Shown here: piece after piece, positions 8,789 through 18,193 of the stretch | Numbering within the stretch: position 1 is the stretch's first letter | How the letters are laid out: every line of letters begins with the position of its first letter | Origin: Arthrobacter sp. NicSoilB4 | GTDB lineage: Bacteria; Actinomycetota; Actinomycetes; Actinomycetales; Micrococcaceae | Reading direction: 5' to 3' | NCBI RefSeq assembly: GCF_019977335.1 | Contig: NZ_AP024653.1 | Span: 1,922,001-1,986,000 of the forward strand | DNA: 64,000 nt | Notes under the pieces: model-generated | What the model saw: the letters and a program-made list of their open reading frames with translations, nothing else | Told to the model about the DNA's origin: nothing | The model's database searches: none | Program-made: the position numbers and the translations under genes

Positions 8789-9676
8789 CTAAACGTCCAG
8801 CAGGCGCTGGCCGTTGAACCAGCAGACGGTGCGCAGCCAGTCGTCGTCGAGGCGCGGCTCCTTGTCCCGGAGGCGTTCCAGCGCCTCCAGTTGGTGGGCG
8901 TAGGGGTAGGGGATGTTCGGGAAGTCGCTGCCGAGCACAATCCTGTCCGGCATTCCGGCCAGCCGTGGCAGGAGCTCAGGCGGGAAGGGCGCGGCCGCCT
9001 CGAAGAAATCCGTGAAGACCATCGTGGTGTCCAGGTGGACGCGGGGATACCGATCGGCCAGGTCCAGGAACTCGGCGTACTCCGGTGCCCCCAGATGGGC
9101 GACGACGGCGGTCAGCTGAGGGTGGCGGCGCATCACGCCCTCGAGCTTGTCCGGGCCGGTGAAGCCGGGCCGCGGCACCGGGCCGCTGCCGACGTGGACC
9201 ACAACCGGAACGCCGGTCTCGGCCAGGAGCCCCCACACCGGGTCGAGGATTGGCTCGCGCAGATCGAATCCGCCCACCTGCGCATGGATCTTGAATACCC
9301 GCGCACCGCGGTCCAAAGCCGACCGGACCTGGTCCAGGACACCTTCTTCGGGGTAGAACGTCGCGCTCGGGACGCAGTCAGGTTCTGTTGCGGCCAGATC
9401 GAGGGCGAAATTGGTGAGGTCCGCTGCCATGCCGGGGCGGTGCGCGTAGGTCAGTGCCGTGAAATGCCGCAACCCGAGTTGGCGCAGTTGGGCCAGTCGG
9501 CTCGCCTCGTCCGAACGGTACGTGATCGGCCACGGCCGGCCGATCAGCGGACCGGTCTCATCGAAGTGCGCCCACACCCGCTGCAGCATCCGTTCCGGGA
9601 GGAAATGTGTGTGGATGTCGATCAGCCCCGGAAGCCCCAGCTCTGCCCACCACTGCGGTACGTCAGTGTCCCGCAT
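8789..9676 (-). CDS. Amidohydrolase family 2 metal-dependent hydrolase
   Basis: A 295-residue TIM-barrel hydrolase of the amidohydrolase_2 group. The N-terminal metal ligands are in GLIDIHTHF, later ligands are suggested by FKIHAQVG and VVAHLGAPEY, and the C-terminal aspartate is in LGSDFPNIPYPY. I chose the ATG at 9676 because AGGTGG lies 7 nt upstream; the frame also extends about 31 codons further without support. The substrate is not predictable; relatives include decarboxylases and lactonases. The gene is tail to tail with the LigD-type gene, with only 14 bp between the ends. Confidence 0.85.
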   Translation of the reverse strand: MRDTDVPQWWAELGLPGLIDIHTHFLPERMLQRVWAHFDETGPLIGRPWPITYRSDEASRLAQLRQLGLRHFTALTYAHRPGMAADLTNFALDLAATEPDCVPSATFYPEEGVLDQVRSALDRGARVFKIHAQVGGFDLREPILDPVWGLLAETGVPVVVHVGSGPVPRPGFTGPDKLEGVMRRHPQLTAVVAHLGAPEYAEFLDLADRYPRVHLDTTMVFTDFFEAAAPFPPELLPRLAGMPDRIVLGSDFPNIPYPYAHQLEALERLRDKEPRLDDDWLRTVCWFNGQRLLDV

Positions 9677-9717
9677 CGTTTCCACCTGGTCTCCTTCGAC
9701 GTCGTCGTCAGAGAATC

Positions 9718-10074
9718 CTACCGCCGCTGGGCACGGAGAATCCCCCGGACGGTGTACCCGACGGCGCAAACCAGCGGCGCCAAACCGGCCAGCAGCGCGA
9801 TGGTGTTGGGCCGGAACGTCACATGCCCGCTTCCGTTGCGGGAGTAGACACCCAGGGGGAGAACGAAGCCCCCGCCCCCGCCGCCGGCCGCGCTGTCCTG
9901 GCTGCTGTCGACGGCTGCGGTTCCGGCGCCGGAGTTTCCGCCACCGCCAAAGCCGAACGACACCAGGGCCACCGGAATCAGTTCCTCCCCGTCCACTTTG
10001 ATGGCCGGGCCATAGGCCCGGGATACACCCACGTTTTTGAATGTCTCCGCGAGAGACGAAAGTGCTTCAGTCAT
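9718..10074 (-). CDS. GerW/YtfJ-family protein
   Basis: A 118-residue protein with the layout of the GerW (YtfJ) family: a helical N-terminus, a glycine-rich stretch FGFGGGGNSG, a second glycine run GGGGGGFVLP, and a C-terminal hydrophobic helix near IALLAGLAPLVCAVGYTV. In Bacillus the family is linked to spore germination, but actinobacterial members occur in non-sporulating species, where their role is unknown. The ATG at 10074 lies 7 nt from TATCGT, so a leaderless mRNA is likely. It lies upstream of the amidohydrolase gene on the same strand. Confidence 0.8.
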   Translation of the reverse strand: MTEALSSLAETFKNVGVSRAYGPAIKVDGEELIPVALVSFGFGGGGNSGAGTAAVDSSQDSAAGGGGGGFVLPLGVYSRNGSGHVTFRPNTIALLAGLAPLVCAVGYTVRGILRAQRR

Positions 10075-10081
10075 GGCTACG

Positions 10082-10087
10082 ACGATA
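10082..10087 (-). promoter_or_regulatory. -10 element TATCGT, leaderless start of the GerW-like gene
   Basis: Read on the minus strand, TATCGT (TAnnnT) is followed by 7 nt and the ATG at 10074, with no ribosome binding site in between. Confidence 0.5.
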
Positions 10088-10246
10088 GGCGTGCGGTCCG
10101 GGGGAACGCCAGAGTCGTTGGCCCCGGACCCCCGGACTCCCGGAAGCGGGAACGGAAGGACGTCAGGGCCATCCGGCCCCTATTTTCCCGCCGTGCCTCG
10201 AAATAGATTGGAACCGGACTATCGCATCGGAAGAGAGGACATGATC

Positions 10247-11530
10247 ATGACGAAACAGACTGGGGCGGCGCCACGGCTTGCTGAAGTGCTCGCCATCGTC
10301 CTGGGTACGGAGGGTGTGCCGCTGCGGCTGAAAGCCTGGGACGGCTCGGAAGCCGGTCCGGCCGGCGCGCCGGTCATCGAGTTCCGGTCCCGGCGGGCGT
10401 TGCGCCGGATGCTGTGGTCGCCCGGGCAGTTGGGCCTCAGCCGCGCCTACGTTGCCGGGGACATCGACGCTCCGGGCGACGTCTTCGCCAGCTTCGCCGC
10501 CCTCAGTTCCACCGGCAAGTTCGCCGAACCCGGTCCGTTCCGCCGGCCCACGGTCCGCGAAATTGCGACAATCCTCAGGAACGCGGCCCTGCTCGGCGCC
10601 CTGGGACCCAACCCGGCGCCCCCGCCGGAGGAAGCAAAGCTCGTCCGCGCCGGCCGGCGGCACACGCGGAAGCGGGACGCCGCGGCCATTTCCCACCACT
10701 ACGACGTCGGCAATGACTTCTACGCGCTGGTGCTGGGCCCGTCCATGGTCTACTCCTGCGCGGTATGGGACGAGGAACGGACCTCCCTGGAGGCGGCACA
10801 GGAGGCCAAAATCGATCTGGTCTGCCGGAAACTGGGACTGCAAGCGGGGATGAGGGTGCTGGACGTCGGATGCGGCTGGGGGAGCTTCGCCCTGCACGCG
10901 GCCCGGAATTTCGGCGTCGAGGTCGTGGGCGTGACGCTCTCCGGTGAACAGGCGGCCATGGCGGGAAAACGGGTGGCCGAGGCCGGCCTGACGGACCGGG
11001 TATCCATCCGCGTCCAGGACTACCGCGACGTCGACGACGGGCCCTTTGACGCGATCAGTTCCATCGGCATGTCCGAACATGTGGGCCGAGAGCAAATGCC
11101 CGCCTACGTCACCAAGCTGTACGGGCTACTCCGACCCGGCGGCCGGCTGCTCAACCACGCCATTTCCTGGAACGCAGGGCCCACCGCGCCGGATCCGGAC
11201 TCGTTTATTCCGCGCTACGTGTTCCCCGACGGCGAGATGCTCGGCCTCGCGGAGATGGTGGGGGCGCTCGAGAGCGGGGGACTGGAAGTCCTCGACGTCG
11301 AGGCTCTGCGCCGGCACTACGCGCTCACCCTCCGGGCCTGGGTGCAGAACCTCGAAGAACACTGGAGTGAAGCCGTGGAGCTGGCCGGGGCAGGGCGGGC
11401 GCGGGTCTGGCGGCTCTACATGGCTGCCAGCGCCCTGGGCTTCGAGTCGGGCATGACCGGCGTCAACCAGATCCTCGTGCAGCGGCCCGGCGGCGCAGAG
11501 CCGCCGCTGCGCCGGACCGCGTGGGTCTGA
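10247..11530 (+). CDS. Cyclopropane-fatty-acyl-phospholipid synthase family methyltransferase
   Basis: A 427-residue SAM-dependent methyltransferase of the CFA synthase/mycolic acid methyltransferase group, which modifies unsaturated acyl chains of membrane lipids. The SAM-binding motif is VLDVGCGWGSFALHAA near residue 205, preceded by the family signature HYDVGNDFYALVLGPSMVYSCAVW. SIGMSEHVG is the conserved glutamate-containing segment. Of the two in-frame ATGs six bases apart, I chose 10247 because GAGAGG sits at a normal distance; 10241 would be only 2 nt away. A long upstream extension of the frame lacks similarity. Confidence 0.92.
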   Translation: MTKQTGAAPRLAEVLAIVLGTEGVPLRLKAWDGSEAGPAGAPVIEFRSRRALRRMLWSPGQLGLSRAYVAGDIDAPGDVFASFAALSSTGKFAEPGPFRRPTVREIATILRNAALLGALGPNPAPPPEEAKLVRAGRRHTRKRDAAAISHHYDVGNDFYALVLGPSMVYSCAVWDEERTSLEAAQEAKIDLVCRKLGLQAGMRVLDVGCGWGSFALHAARNFGVEVVGVTLSGEQAAMAGKRVAEAGLTDRVSIRVQDYRDVDDGPFDAISSIGMSEHVGREQMPAYVTKLYGLLRPGGRLLNHAISWNAGPTAPDPDSFIPRYVFPDGEMLGLAEMVGALESGGLEVLDVEALRRHYALTLRAWVQNLEEHWSEAVELAGAGRARVWRLYMAASALGFESGMTGVNQILVQRPGGAEPPLRRTAWV

Positions 11531-11576
11531 GTCCGTCTGAGCCTGAGTCTGCTTGGGGCGTGGGGCCGCTGACGCC

Positions 11577-12248
11577 TCAGCCGGGGCCGTGCGCGGTGAT
11601 GAAGGCCGCCGCAGCCCCGGCCAGCGAGGCACCGACTTCCTCCGCGCTGCGTTTGGTTCCGGCGACGTCGAAGGTGTGGCCGCCGCCGTCGCGCCACTCC
11701 AGCGTCGCTGAGGGGCCGATCTTTGCGACGACGGCCTCCAGCAGCTCGGGCGTGGCGAACGGGTCGCGTGTTCCCTGCAGGAAGAGCATGGGCAGCGTCA
11801 GTCCGTAGAGGTGATCGTCACGGACCTTCTCCGGCTTGCCCGGGGGATGGAGCGGGTAGCCAAGGTAGACAAGTCCCGCCGCCGGCATCCCCACGGCGAC
11901 CGCCATGGAGGCCATGCGTCCGCCGAAGGATTTGCCCGCTGCCCAGAGTGGCTCGCCCCCGGACCGGGCCGCGGCCTCGGCCATGGCCGCGCGCCAGGCA
12001 GCTACGGCAGCGGGGGGCCTGTCGGGGAACTTCCGGCCGGCTTCAAAGTACGGGAAGTTGAAGCGGAGCGTGGCGATGCCCAGTTCGTTGAGGGCGCGGG
12101 TGAATCCGGCCAGGAACGGGTGTTCCATGCCGGCTCCGGCACCGTGGGCGACCACCAGGGTGGCGGACGGTTTCTCGGGGCGGGCATAGACGCCCGATAC
12201 GGTGGATTCGCCAACGGCGATCGCGACGGGTGACTCGGGGATGCTCAT
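11577..12248 (-). CDS. Alpha/beta hydrolase, TEX30/KANL3-like family
   Basis: A 223-residue alpha/beta-fold hydrolase resembling the dienelactone-hydrolase-like TEX30/KANL3 group. The oxyanion region is VVAHGAGAGMEHPF, the nucleophile elbow is AAGKSFGGRMAS, the acid is probably in LQGTRDPFATPELL, and the histidine is in WRDGGGHTFDV. The substrate is unknown. The ATG at 12248 lies 6 nt from CATGAT, a near-match to the -10 pattern, which suggests a leaderless transcript. It is divergent from the pirin gene across about 60 bp. Confidence 0.85.
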   Translation of the reverse strand: MSIPESPVAIAVGESTVSGVYARPEKPSATLVVAHGAGAGMEHPFLAGFTRALNELGIATLRFNFPYFEAGRKFPDRPPAAVAAWRAAMAEAAARSGGEPLWAAGKSFGGRMASMAVAVGMPAAGLVYLGYPLHPPGKPEKVRDDHLYGLTLPMLFLQGTRDPFATPELLEAVVAKIGPSATLEWRDGGGHTFDVAGTKRSAEEVGASLAGAAAAFITAHGPG

Positions 12249-12297
12249 GACTCCATCATGACGCCTGCAGTGGGTGCGGGAACCGATGCCGGATCGC

Positions 12298-12303
12298 TAG
12301 GCT
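12298..12303 (+). promoter_or_regulatory. -10 element TAGGCT, leaderless start of the pirin gene
   Basis: TAGGCT is followed by 6 nt and the ATG at 12310. The identical hexamer at the same spacing occurs before the RibD-like gene at 61983, and with 7 nt before polA. Confidence 0.6.
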
Positions 12304-12309
12304 GGTGCC

Positions 12310-13308
12310 ATGAGCAATACCGAGGTGGCCCCTCAGGAGATTCTTTGCGAGACCGAGGACGACGGCGCCGGCGTCGAAATCCTGGTTCCCCGCCAGGTCC
12401 CGCTGGGCGGTCCGCGGGCGATGGATGTCAAAAGGACCCTGCCGCAGCGGCAGCGGAGCCTCATCGGTGCGTGGTGCTTCCTGGATCATTACGGCCCGGA
12501 CCGGGTGGGCGGTTCTGGGGGCATGCAGGTGCCGCGGCACCCGCACACCGGACTCCAAACGGTCAGCTGGCTGTTTAGCGGTGAGATCGAGCACCGCGAC
12601 TCGGCGGGGTTCCACGCGGCCGTGCGGCCCGGCGAAGTCAACCTGATGACGGCCGGACGCGGCATCAGCCACTCGGAGTTTTCCACTCCGGAGACCGACG
12701 TGCTGCACGGTGCACAGCTGTGGGTAGCGCTGCCCGACCGGGCACGCCACATGGAGCCGACGTTCGAGCACTACCGACCCGAGCCACTGACGGGACCGGG
12801 CTGGACCCTGCGGGTATTTCTGGGATCCCTTGCCGGCGCCACGTCGCCGGTCACTACCCACACGCCGCTGCTCGGTGCCGAGATCCTGCTGGAGGCCGGA
12901 GCCGCCCTGGACCTGGCCACGGATCCGTCCTTTGAGCACGGACTGCTGGTTGACACGGGGACCCTCGTGGTCGACGGCCACCCGGTCGGGCAGGACCATC
13001 TCGCCTATTTGCCGGCAGGGCGCACGTCCGTGGGCCTGGCGGCCGGCGACGAGCCCCTGCGTGTGCTCCTGATCGGAGGCGAGCCCTTAGGCGAGAAGAT
13101 CGTGATGTGGTGGAACTTCGTGGGGCGCAGCCATGAGGAAATTGTCGGGTACCGCGCCCAATGGCAGGCGGAAATCGGCGCGGAGGATGTGCCCGCAGCC
13201 GCCGGGGCAGGATCCGCGGACCGGCGGTTCGGCACATTTCCCGCGGGAGAACCGGCGCCGTTGCCTGCGCCCCCGCTACCGAACGCGCGCCTCCGCCCCC
13301 GCGACTGA
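12310..13308 (+). CDS. Pirin family protein
   Basis: A 332-residue bicupin of the pirin family. The metal-binding residues lie in PRHPHTGLQTVSW and GRGISHSEF, where the three histidines and a glutamate are conserved. Some pirins have quercetin 2,3-dioxygenase activity; others act as regulators, so the precise role is open. The C-terminal cupin ends around residue 295 and is followed by a short Pro/Ala tail. Its start is fixed by the TAGGCT-6 nt-ATG arrangement. Confidence 0.92.
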   Translation: MSNTEVAPQEILCETEDDGAGVEILVPRQVPLGGPRAMDVKRTLPQRQRSLIGAWCFLDHYGPDRVGGSGGMQVPRHPHTGLQTVSWLFSGEIEHRDSAGFHAAVRPGEVNLMTAGRGISHSEFSTPETDVLHGAQLWVALPDRARHMEPTFEHYRPEPLTGPGWTLRVFLGSLAGATSPVTTHTPLLGAEILLEAGAALDLATDPSFEHGLLVDTGTLVVDGHPVGQDHLAYLPAGRTSVGLAAGDEPLRVLLIGGEPLGEKIVMWWNFVGRSHEEIVGYRAQWQAEIGAEDVPAAAGAGSADRRFGTFPAGEPAPLPAPPLPNARLRPRD

Positions 13309-13429
13309 ACACTGACCCTGAACCCGGTCACGCCGGCCGCCGGCACACGGTCGCAGCTGTGGTTTCCGGGGCCGGACAGGTGGAAAATGGATAGCGGAAG
13401 ACACGGGCAGCTTGAAGGAGTCCGCAGCA

Positions 13430-15277
13430 GTGTTCCCTGCGGCGCAGATGCGCGAGGTAGTTCGCCGGGACGGGTACTTGCCCATCGAGGACCATGGTCT
13501 CATCGGCGATGGGTCCACGTGCGCCCTCGTGGGACGCGACGGCGGAATAGCCTGGCTCTGCATTCCCGAATTCGACAGCCCGCCGTTCCTGGCCGGAATC
13601 CTGGACGCGGAAAACGGTGGCGTCTTCGAAATTGCCCCCGTCTCCATCCGGGCGTCCACCCAGCGCTATATGGAGGACTCCTGTGTCCTGGTCACCACTC
13701 TGGCCTCGGACCGCGGCATGCTCCAGATCACTGACTGCCTGACACTGCGTTCCGGCGCTGACCTGGTGGAACCCGTGCCCGCGGGCCGGAGTGAACTTCT
13801 GCGGCACGTCCAGGCGGTGGGCGGCGACGTGCGCCTCCGCATCCGGCTGGTGCCGAAGGCCGGGGTCCGTTTTGACGAGCTCGCAGGCGGCTGGCGCTTC
13901 GCGTGGGAGGGCGGGCTGGTATCGGAAGTCTATTTGTGGTCTTCAGTGGCTTTGGCTCCGGACGGAGACGGGCTCTCCGCGGAGCTGACGCTGCGGGCCG
14001 GGGAGACCCTCACGGCCGCCCTGCACTGGTCGGGGCGCTTCCGGCTCCGGCAGCATCCGGACACGAGGAAGCTGATCGACCAGACGGTTGCGGCGTGGAG
14101 GCGCTGGGCGTCCGGACTGGACTGCCAAGGGTCGCAGGCGGAACTGATGAAGCGCTCTGCCCTGACCCTCAAGCTGCTGGATCATGCAGAGACGGGTGCC
14201 ATCATGGCAGCGGCCACCTCGTCACTGCCGGAATGGCCCGGCGCGCCGCGGAACTGGGACTACCGCTACACCTGGGTGCGGGACGCGTCATTTTCGAACT
14301 ACGTGTTCCGCCGCATCGGTGATCCCAGCGACGCTGACGTTTTTCTCGCCTGGGTGCTGACGAACGTCGAAAGGGACGGCGCACCGCATGTGATGTATGC
14401 ACTGGACGGTTCCCAGCCCCCTGACGAGGTCCAGGACCCCTTGCTCAGGGGTTACCGCGGCTCGGCCCCGGTCCGCTGGGGGAACGGTGCCATCCACCAG
14501 CTGCAGCACGACGTCTATGGCGAGATCATTGACATCGCCTATCAGTGGTCAGACAGTGGCGGGCGGGTGGACCAGAAGCTGTGGGCGGCGCTGGTCCCGA
14601 TCGTGGAACTGGCAATCGCCCGCTGGCGGACGCCTGACAGCGGCCCCTGGGAAATCCGGTCAGCGGGCCGCCCGTTCACGTACTCGGCGGCGCTCTGTTA
14701 CGTCGCCGTCGACCGTGCGATCCAGATTGCCCGAAGGCACAGGCTGCCGTATCCGAGGGGGAGATGGGAAGCCGCGTCCAAGGAAATCCGCGAAGCCGCG
14801 CTGACGCAGTCGTGGAACTCCGAGCGGCAGACTTTCACTGAAAACCTCGGAGGGACGGGCGGCCTGGACGCCGCGCTGTTGACGTTGCCTGTCCGCAATG
14901 TCATAGCCTTCGACGATCCGCGGATGGTCTCCACGACGAAGGCCATTGCCGAGGACCTCGACGCCGGCAACGGCCTGCTTTACCGGTACCTCCCTGAGGT
15001 GTCCCCCGACGGTCTTCCCGGGGGCGAGGGCGCGTTCCTGTTGTGCAGCTTCTGGCTCGTGGACAACCTCGCCGGCCAGGGGCGGATCGATGAGGCGTAT
15101 GAGCTGTACGAGACCCTCTGCAACCGTGCCAATCCGCTGGGATTGCTGCCCGAGCAAATCCACCCGGACACGGGTGAGTTCCTGGGGAATTTCCCCCAGG
15201 CCTTCAGCCACGTCGGTGTCCTGGCAAGCGGCTTGCGTTTGCTCAAAGCCGGCCGGCGGGCTGACTCAGGCGTCTGA
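13430..15277 (+). CDS. Glycoside hydrolase family 15 protein (glucoamylase/trehalase-like)
   Basis: A 615-residue GH15 protein. The N-terminal beta domain begins with YLPIEDHGLIGDGSTCALVG. The (alpha/alpha)6 catalytic domain has NWDYRYTWVRDASF, a family hallmark, and the C-terminal LLPEQIHPDTGEFLGNFPQAFSH segment holds the second catalytic region. Such proteins hydrolyse alpha-glucosides or trehalose; actinobacterial ones of this size are often trehalases. AAGGAG 9 nt upstream selects the GTG at 13430 over an in-frame TTG at 13412. No signal peptide is visible, so it is probably cytoplasmic. Its 3' end overlaps the convergent GGDEF-EAL gene by 12 bp. Confidence 0.9.
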   Translation: MFPAAQMREVVRRDGYLPIEDHGLIGDGSTCALVGRDGGIAWLCIPEFDSPPFLAGILDAENGGVFEIAPVSIRASTQRYMEDSCVLVTTLASDRGMLQITDCLTLRSGADLVEPVPAGRSELLRHVQAVGGDVRLRIRLVPKAGVRFDELAGGWRFAWEGGLVSEVYLWSSVALAPDGDGLSAELTLRAGETLTAALHWSGRFRLRQHPDTRKLIDQTVAAWRRWASGLDCQGSQAELMKRSALTLKLLDHAETGAIMAAATSSLPEWPGAPRNWDYRYTWVRDASFSNYVFRRIGDPSDADVFLAWVLTNVERDGAPHVMYALDGSQPPDEVQDPLLRGYRGSAPVRWGNGAIHQLQHDVYGEIIDIAYQWSDSGGRVDQKLWAALVPIVELAIARWRTPDSGPWEIRSAGRPFTYSAALCYVAVDRAIQIARRHRLPYPRGRWEAASKEIREAALTQSWNSERQTFTENLGGTGGLDAALLTLPVRNVIAFDDPRMVSTTKAIAEDLDAGNGLLYRYLPEVSPDGLPGGEGAFLLCSFWLVDNLAGQGRIDEAYELYETLCNRANPLGLLPEQIHPDTGEFLGNFPQAFSHVGVLASGLRLLKAGRRADSGV

Positions 15278-17524
15278 GGGGTTCGCCCCGGCCTGCGGCT
15301 TCAGGCGGGTCCGTGCGGCCAGGAGGGCCTCGATCAGCGGAGCGGGGCCGGGCCGGGCCAGCAGGTAACCCTGCCCCAGCCGGCAGCCCAGTCCGCGCAC
15401 CAGGTCCAGTTGCCCGGGGTCCTCGATGCCTTCGGCAATCGCTTCGAGGTTGAGCTTGAACGCCAGTCCGAGGATGCCTTCAAGCATGGCGGCAGACGGC
15501 GCGTCGGAGGCATTCCCGGAGAGGAATGACCGGTCGATCTTGAGGATGTCCGCGGGAAGTTCGGCCAGGGCGCTCAGCGAGGAATAACCGGTTCCGAAGT
15601 CGTCGATGGCGATCCGGACGCCGAAGCCCTTCAGCCGGTTGAGGGCGGTGATGCCGCCGTCTACACTGCTGGCCAACGCCGTTTCGGTGACTTCAAGCAC
15701 CACCTTGTCCGCCTGCGCAGCGGGGTCGGCCAGGATGGCCTCGATCGCGGACAGGTTCCGGGGGCTGGGCAACTGCAGGGTGGAGAGGTTGATGGAGACC
15801 CAGAGGTCCTCGCAGTGGCTCATGGAGGTACGCCAGCGGGCGGCTTGCCGGCTGGCGGTGCTCAGCACCCAGCAGCCGATTGCGTCGATGTCTCCGGTTT
15901 CTTCGGCGAGGGGAATGAACTCGGCGGGGTCCAGGCTCCCCAGCGTCGGGTGGTGCCAGCGCACCAGCGCCTCGACGCCCAGGATTTCCCCGGTGCGCAG
16001 ATCGGCCACGGGCTGGTAGTCGAGCCGAAGCTGCCGCTGGGTTACCGCGGCGGCTAGATCGGCCCGGAGTGCCGTGCGGCGCGCCATCCGGCCATAGCCC
16101 TCGGCGTCGAAGCGCTGGTAGCGTCCCTTCCCGCCTTGCTTGGCCATGTACATCGCGAAGTCTGCCTGCCGCAGCAGTTCGGCGGGATCGCCGGTTTCGC
16201 GGCGGCGCTGCGCAGCGCCCATGCTCACTGAAACCTTCAGGCGGATGTCGCCGACGGTGAACGGTGCCCGCAGCGCATCATGTATCCGCTCCGCGATCCC
16301 GGCGGTGGCGGACCCGTCGGCGTCGTCCCCGACCACGATCGCGAACTCGTCACCGCCGAGGCGGGCGGCGAGATCGTGGGCCCGCACGCAGCCCTGCAGC
16401 CGTCCCGCCAGTTGGATCAGCAACGCGTCGCCGCCTTCGTGCCCGAGGGAGTCGTTAACGTCCTTGAAGTCGTCGACATCAATGATCAGCAGTCCCTCGT
16501 GCCGGGACCCTGGCTCAGCGCCGGGTTTGAAGGAGGACGCAAGGCGCTCCGTGAGCGCTGCACGGTTGGCGAGGCCGGTCAGGGGATCATGGGTGGCGCG
16601 GTGTGTCAGGGTCAGGTGGCTGTTGTGGACGGCGGCCGCCATGGAATTGAAGGCCTCGGCCAGCTCGCCCAGTTCGTCACGGCGGACGACGTCGATGCGG
16701 TGGCTGTAATTGCCTGACTGCAGGCTGATAACCCCACGGTGCAGGGCTTCCACCGGCCGGATCAAAAATTTCACGATCCTGGCACGGAAATAGACGACGC
16801 CGGCCGCGGCAAGTCCGAACAAGGCGCTGCGGGCCGCGATCACGATCTGCTGGAGTTCGGCACTGTAAGCCAGGCCGGAGTCCATCGCTTCGATGGCCGA
16901 CCGCTGGATCCTGTCCAGCAGGGCGCGGACGCCGGCGCCGGACGCGGAGAGGCCGGGGGAGTCGGCCGCGCGGACTCCCGTGAGGGACTGCAGTTGGCTG
17001 CCCCACAGGCCGTGTTCGGCGAGGCCGTCCTGCCACTCGTCGCGGGCCTGGCTTGCGGTGGCCCGCATGTCCCGCTCGGCCGGGAGGAGAATGATGGCGT
17101 CCTCGAAGCGGCGGGAGAGGTCCTGTTGCTGCTGGAGGAACGCTGCCCGGTCGGCCTGCGCATTCGACAAGAGCCGATGGCCGGCCTGTTCATGGGCGTC
17201 CAGGGCGGATCGCAGGCCCGCGACGGCAGCCGATTCACGTTGCAGCTGGGCGGACGTCTCCCGAACCTGGTCCGCCACGGCCCTGACCCCGACAATCGTT
17301 GCCACCGCGCCGAGGAGCAGCGCCACCAGCATCAGGGCGAAGGCTCGGGACCATTCAGTCTTAATGCTCCAGGTGCGCCTTGGGCGTTGGGCTTCGGTTC
17401 CAACGGAGACAGCTCCGGTACCGGTCTTGCCGGTGCCGGAGCTGTCGATGAGGAGCCGGCCATCGGCCGCGCCCTCAGCCACCATCGGAGGAGGGTCCTC
17501 CGGCGTCGTGGTCCAGTCCCGCAT
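15266..17524 (-). CDS. Membrane GGDEF-EAL cyclic-di-GMP protein with HAMP domain
   Basis: This 752-residue protein has a transmembrane helix near 60-82, an extracytoplasmic helical region (about 85-225), a second helix near 228-250, HAMP (about 250-305), GGDEF (about 310-470) and EAL (about 485-740). The GGDEF motif is intact at 390-394 and EAL at 518-520, with DDFGTGYSSL further on. Both synthesis and breakdown of cyclic di-GMP are therefore possible. The start at 17524 has GGAGGCGG upstream. The ligand of the outer helical domain is unknown. The downstream neighbour is a convergent GH15 gene with no obvious link. Confidence 0.93.
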   Translation of the reverse strand: MRDWTTTPEDPPPMVAEGAADGRLLIDSSGTGKTGTGAVSVGTEAQRPRRTWSIKTEWSRAFALMLVALLLGAVATIVGVRAVADQVRETSAQLQRESAAVAGLRSALDAHEQAGHRLLSNAQADRAAFLQQQQDLSRRFEDAIILLPAERDMRATASQARDEWQDGLAEHGLWGSQLQSLTGVRAADSPGLSASGAGVRALLDRIQRSAIEAMDSGLAYSAELQQIVIAARSALFGLAAAGVVYFRARIVKFLIRPVEALHRGVISLQSGNYSHRIDVVRRDELGELAEAFNSMAAAVHNSHLTLTHRATHDPLTGLANRAALTERLASSFKPGAEPGSRHEGLLIIDVDDFKDVNDSLGHEGGDALLIQLAGRLQGCVRAHDLAARLGGDEFAIVVGDDADGSATAGIAERIHDALRAPFTVGDIRLKVSVSMGAAQRRRETGDPAELLRQADFAMYMAKQGGKGRYQRFDAEGYGRMARRTALRADLAAAVTQRQLRLDYQPVADLRTGEILGVEALVRWHHPTLGSLDPAEFIPLAEETGDIDAIGCWVLSTASRQAARWRTSMSHCEDLWVSINLSTLQLPSPRNLSAIEAILADPAAQADKVVLEVTETALASSVDGGITALNRLKGFGVRIAIDDFGTGYSSLSALAELPADILKIDRSFLSGNASDAPSAAMLEGILGLAFKLNLEAIAEGIEDPGQLDLVRGLGCRLGQGYLLARPGPAPLIEALLAARTRLKPQAGANPSDA

Positions 17525-17643
17525 GGTTTCCGCCTCCGGCTACGTGCCGGCACGCGCCGAATCGTCATTGAGGAGCGTATAGGAACGTGCCCTGCATGGC
17601 ATTCCCGGAGCCCTTGTTGCGGAAATGTGAAGCTGAAGGGCTG

Positions 17644-17946
17644 TTAGCTCATGCAGTCAGCGCAGTACGAGTGGCCAGCCTTTTCGCGGGCGAGCTGCGA
17701 GCGGTGCCGGACGAGGAAGCACGAGTAGCACGTGAACTCGTCTTCCTTCTGCGGAATGACGGTGACCGTCAGTTCCTCGCCGGACAGGTCGGCGCCCGGC
17801 AGCTCCACGCCTTCGGAGGTGTCAGCCTCGTCAAGCTCACGGGTGACGCTGCGGGCGTCCGGTGCGTTCGCGGAGCGAAGGGCCTCTAGCGAGGCGTTGC
17901 GTGATTCCGCAACGTCGGATCGGACTTCGTCATAGTCGGTTGCCAC
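17644..17946 (-). CDS. DUF4193 zinc-ribbon protein
   Basis: A 100-residue acidic actinobacterial protein of the DUF4193 family. The conserved core ELPGADLSGEELTV is followed by DEFTCYSCFLVRHRSQLA and a final CADC, giving two Cys-x-x-Cys pairs that should bind zinc. The GTG at 17946 gives the family N-terminus VATDYDE; a 20-residue upstream extension is unconserved. The function of the family is unknown to me, though it is widespread and usually single-copy in actinobacteria. Confidence 0.88.
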   Translation of the reverse strand: MATDYDEVRSDVAESRNASLEALRSANAPDARSVTRELDEADTSEGVELPGADLSGEELTVTVIPQKEDEFTCYSCFLVRHRSQLAREKAGHSYCADCMS

Positions 17947-18193
17947 CTGGTTGATTCTCGATTCCGTTGGTCTGGGTTTCCCGGGATTGAACGGTACAGC
18001 ATCCACCCGTTAATTTGCTGGGTGTAGGGGGACTGCGGGCAGTGACCCTCATGACACCCGTGCGGTTGGAGCGGGAACCTCGTGCCGGCGCCCGGCCCCG
18101 GCACGTGTTCGGTGATCGTATTCCGGAGTTAATCTGCCGTTCACGGCGTGATCCTAGGCTGGTCCCTTAGGCACCATCAGCCGGAAGGAATAC

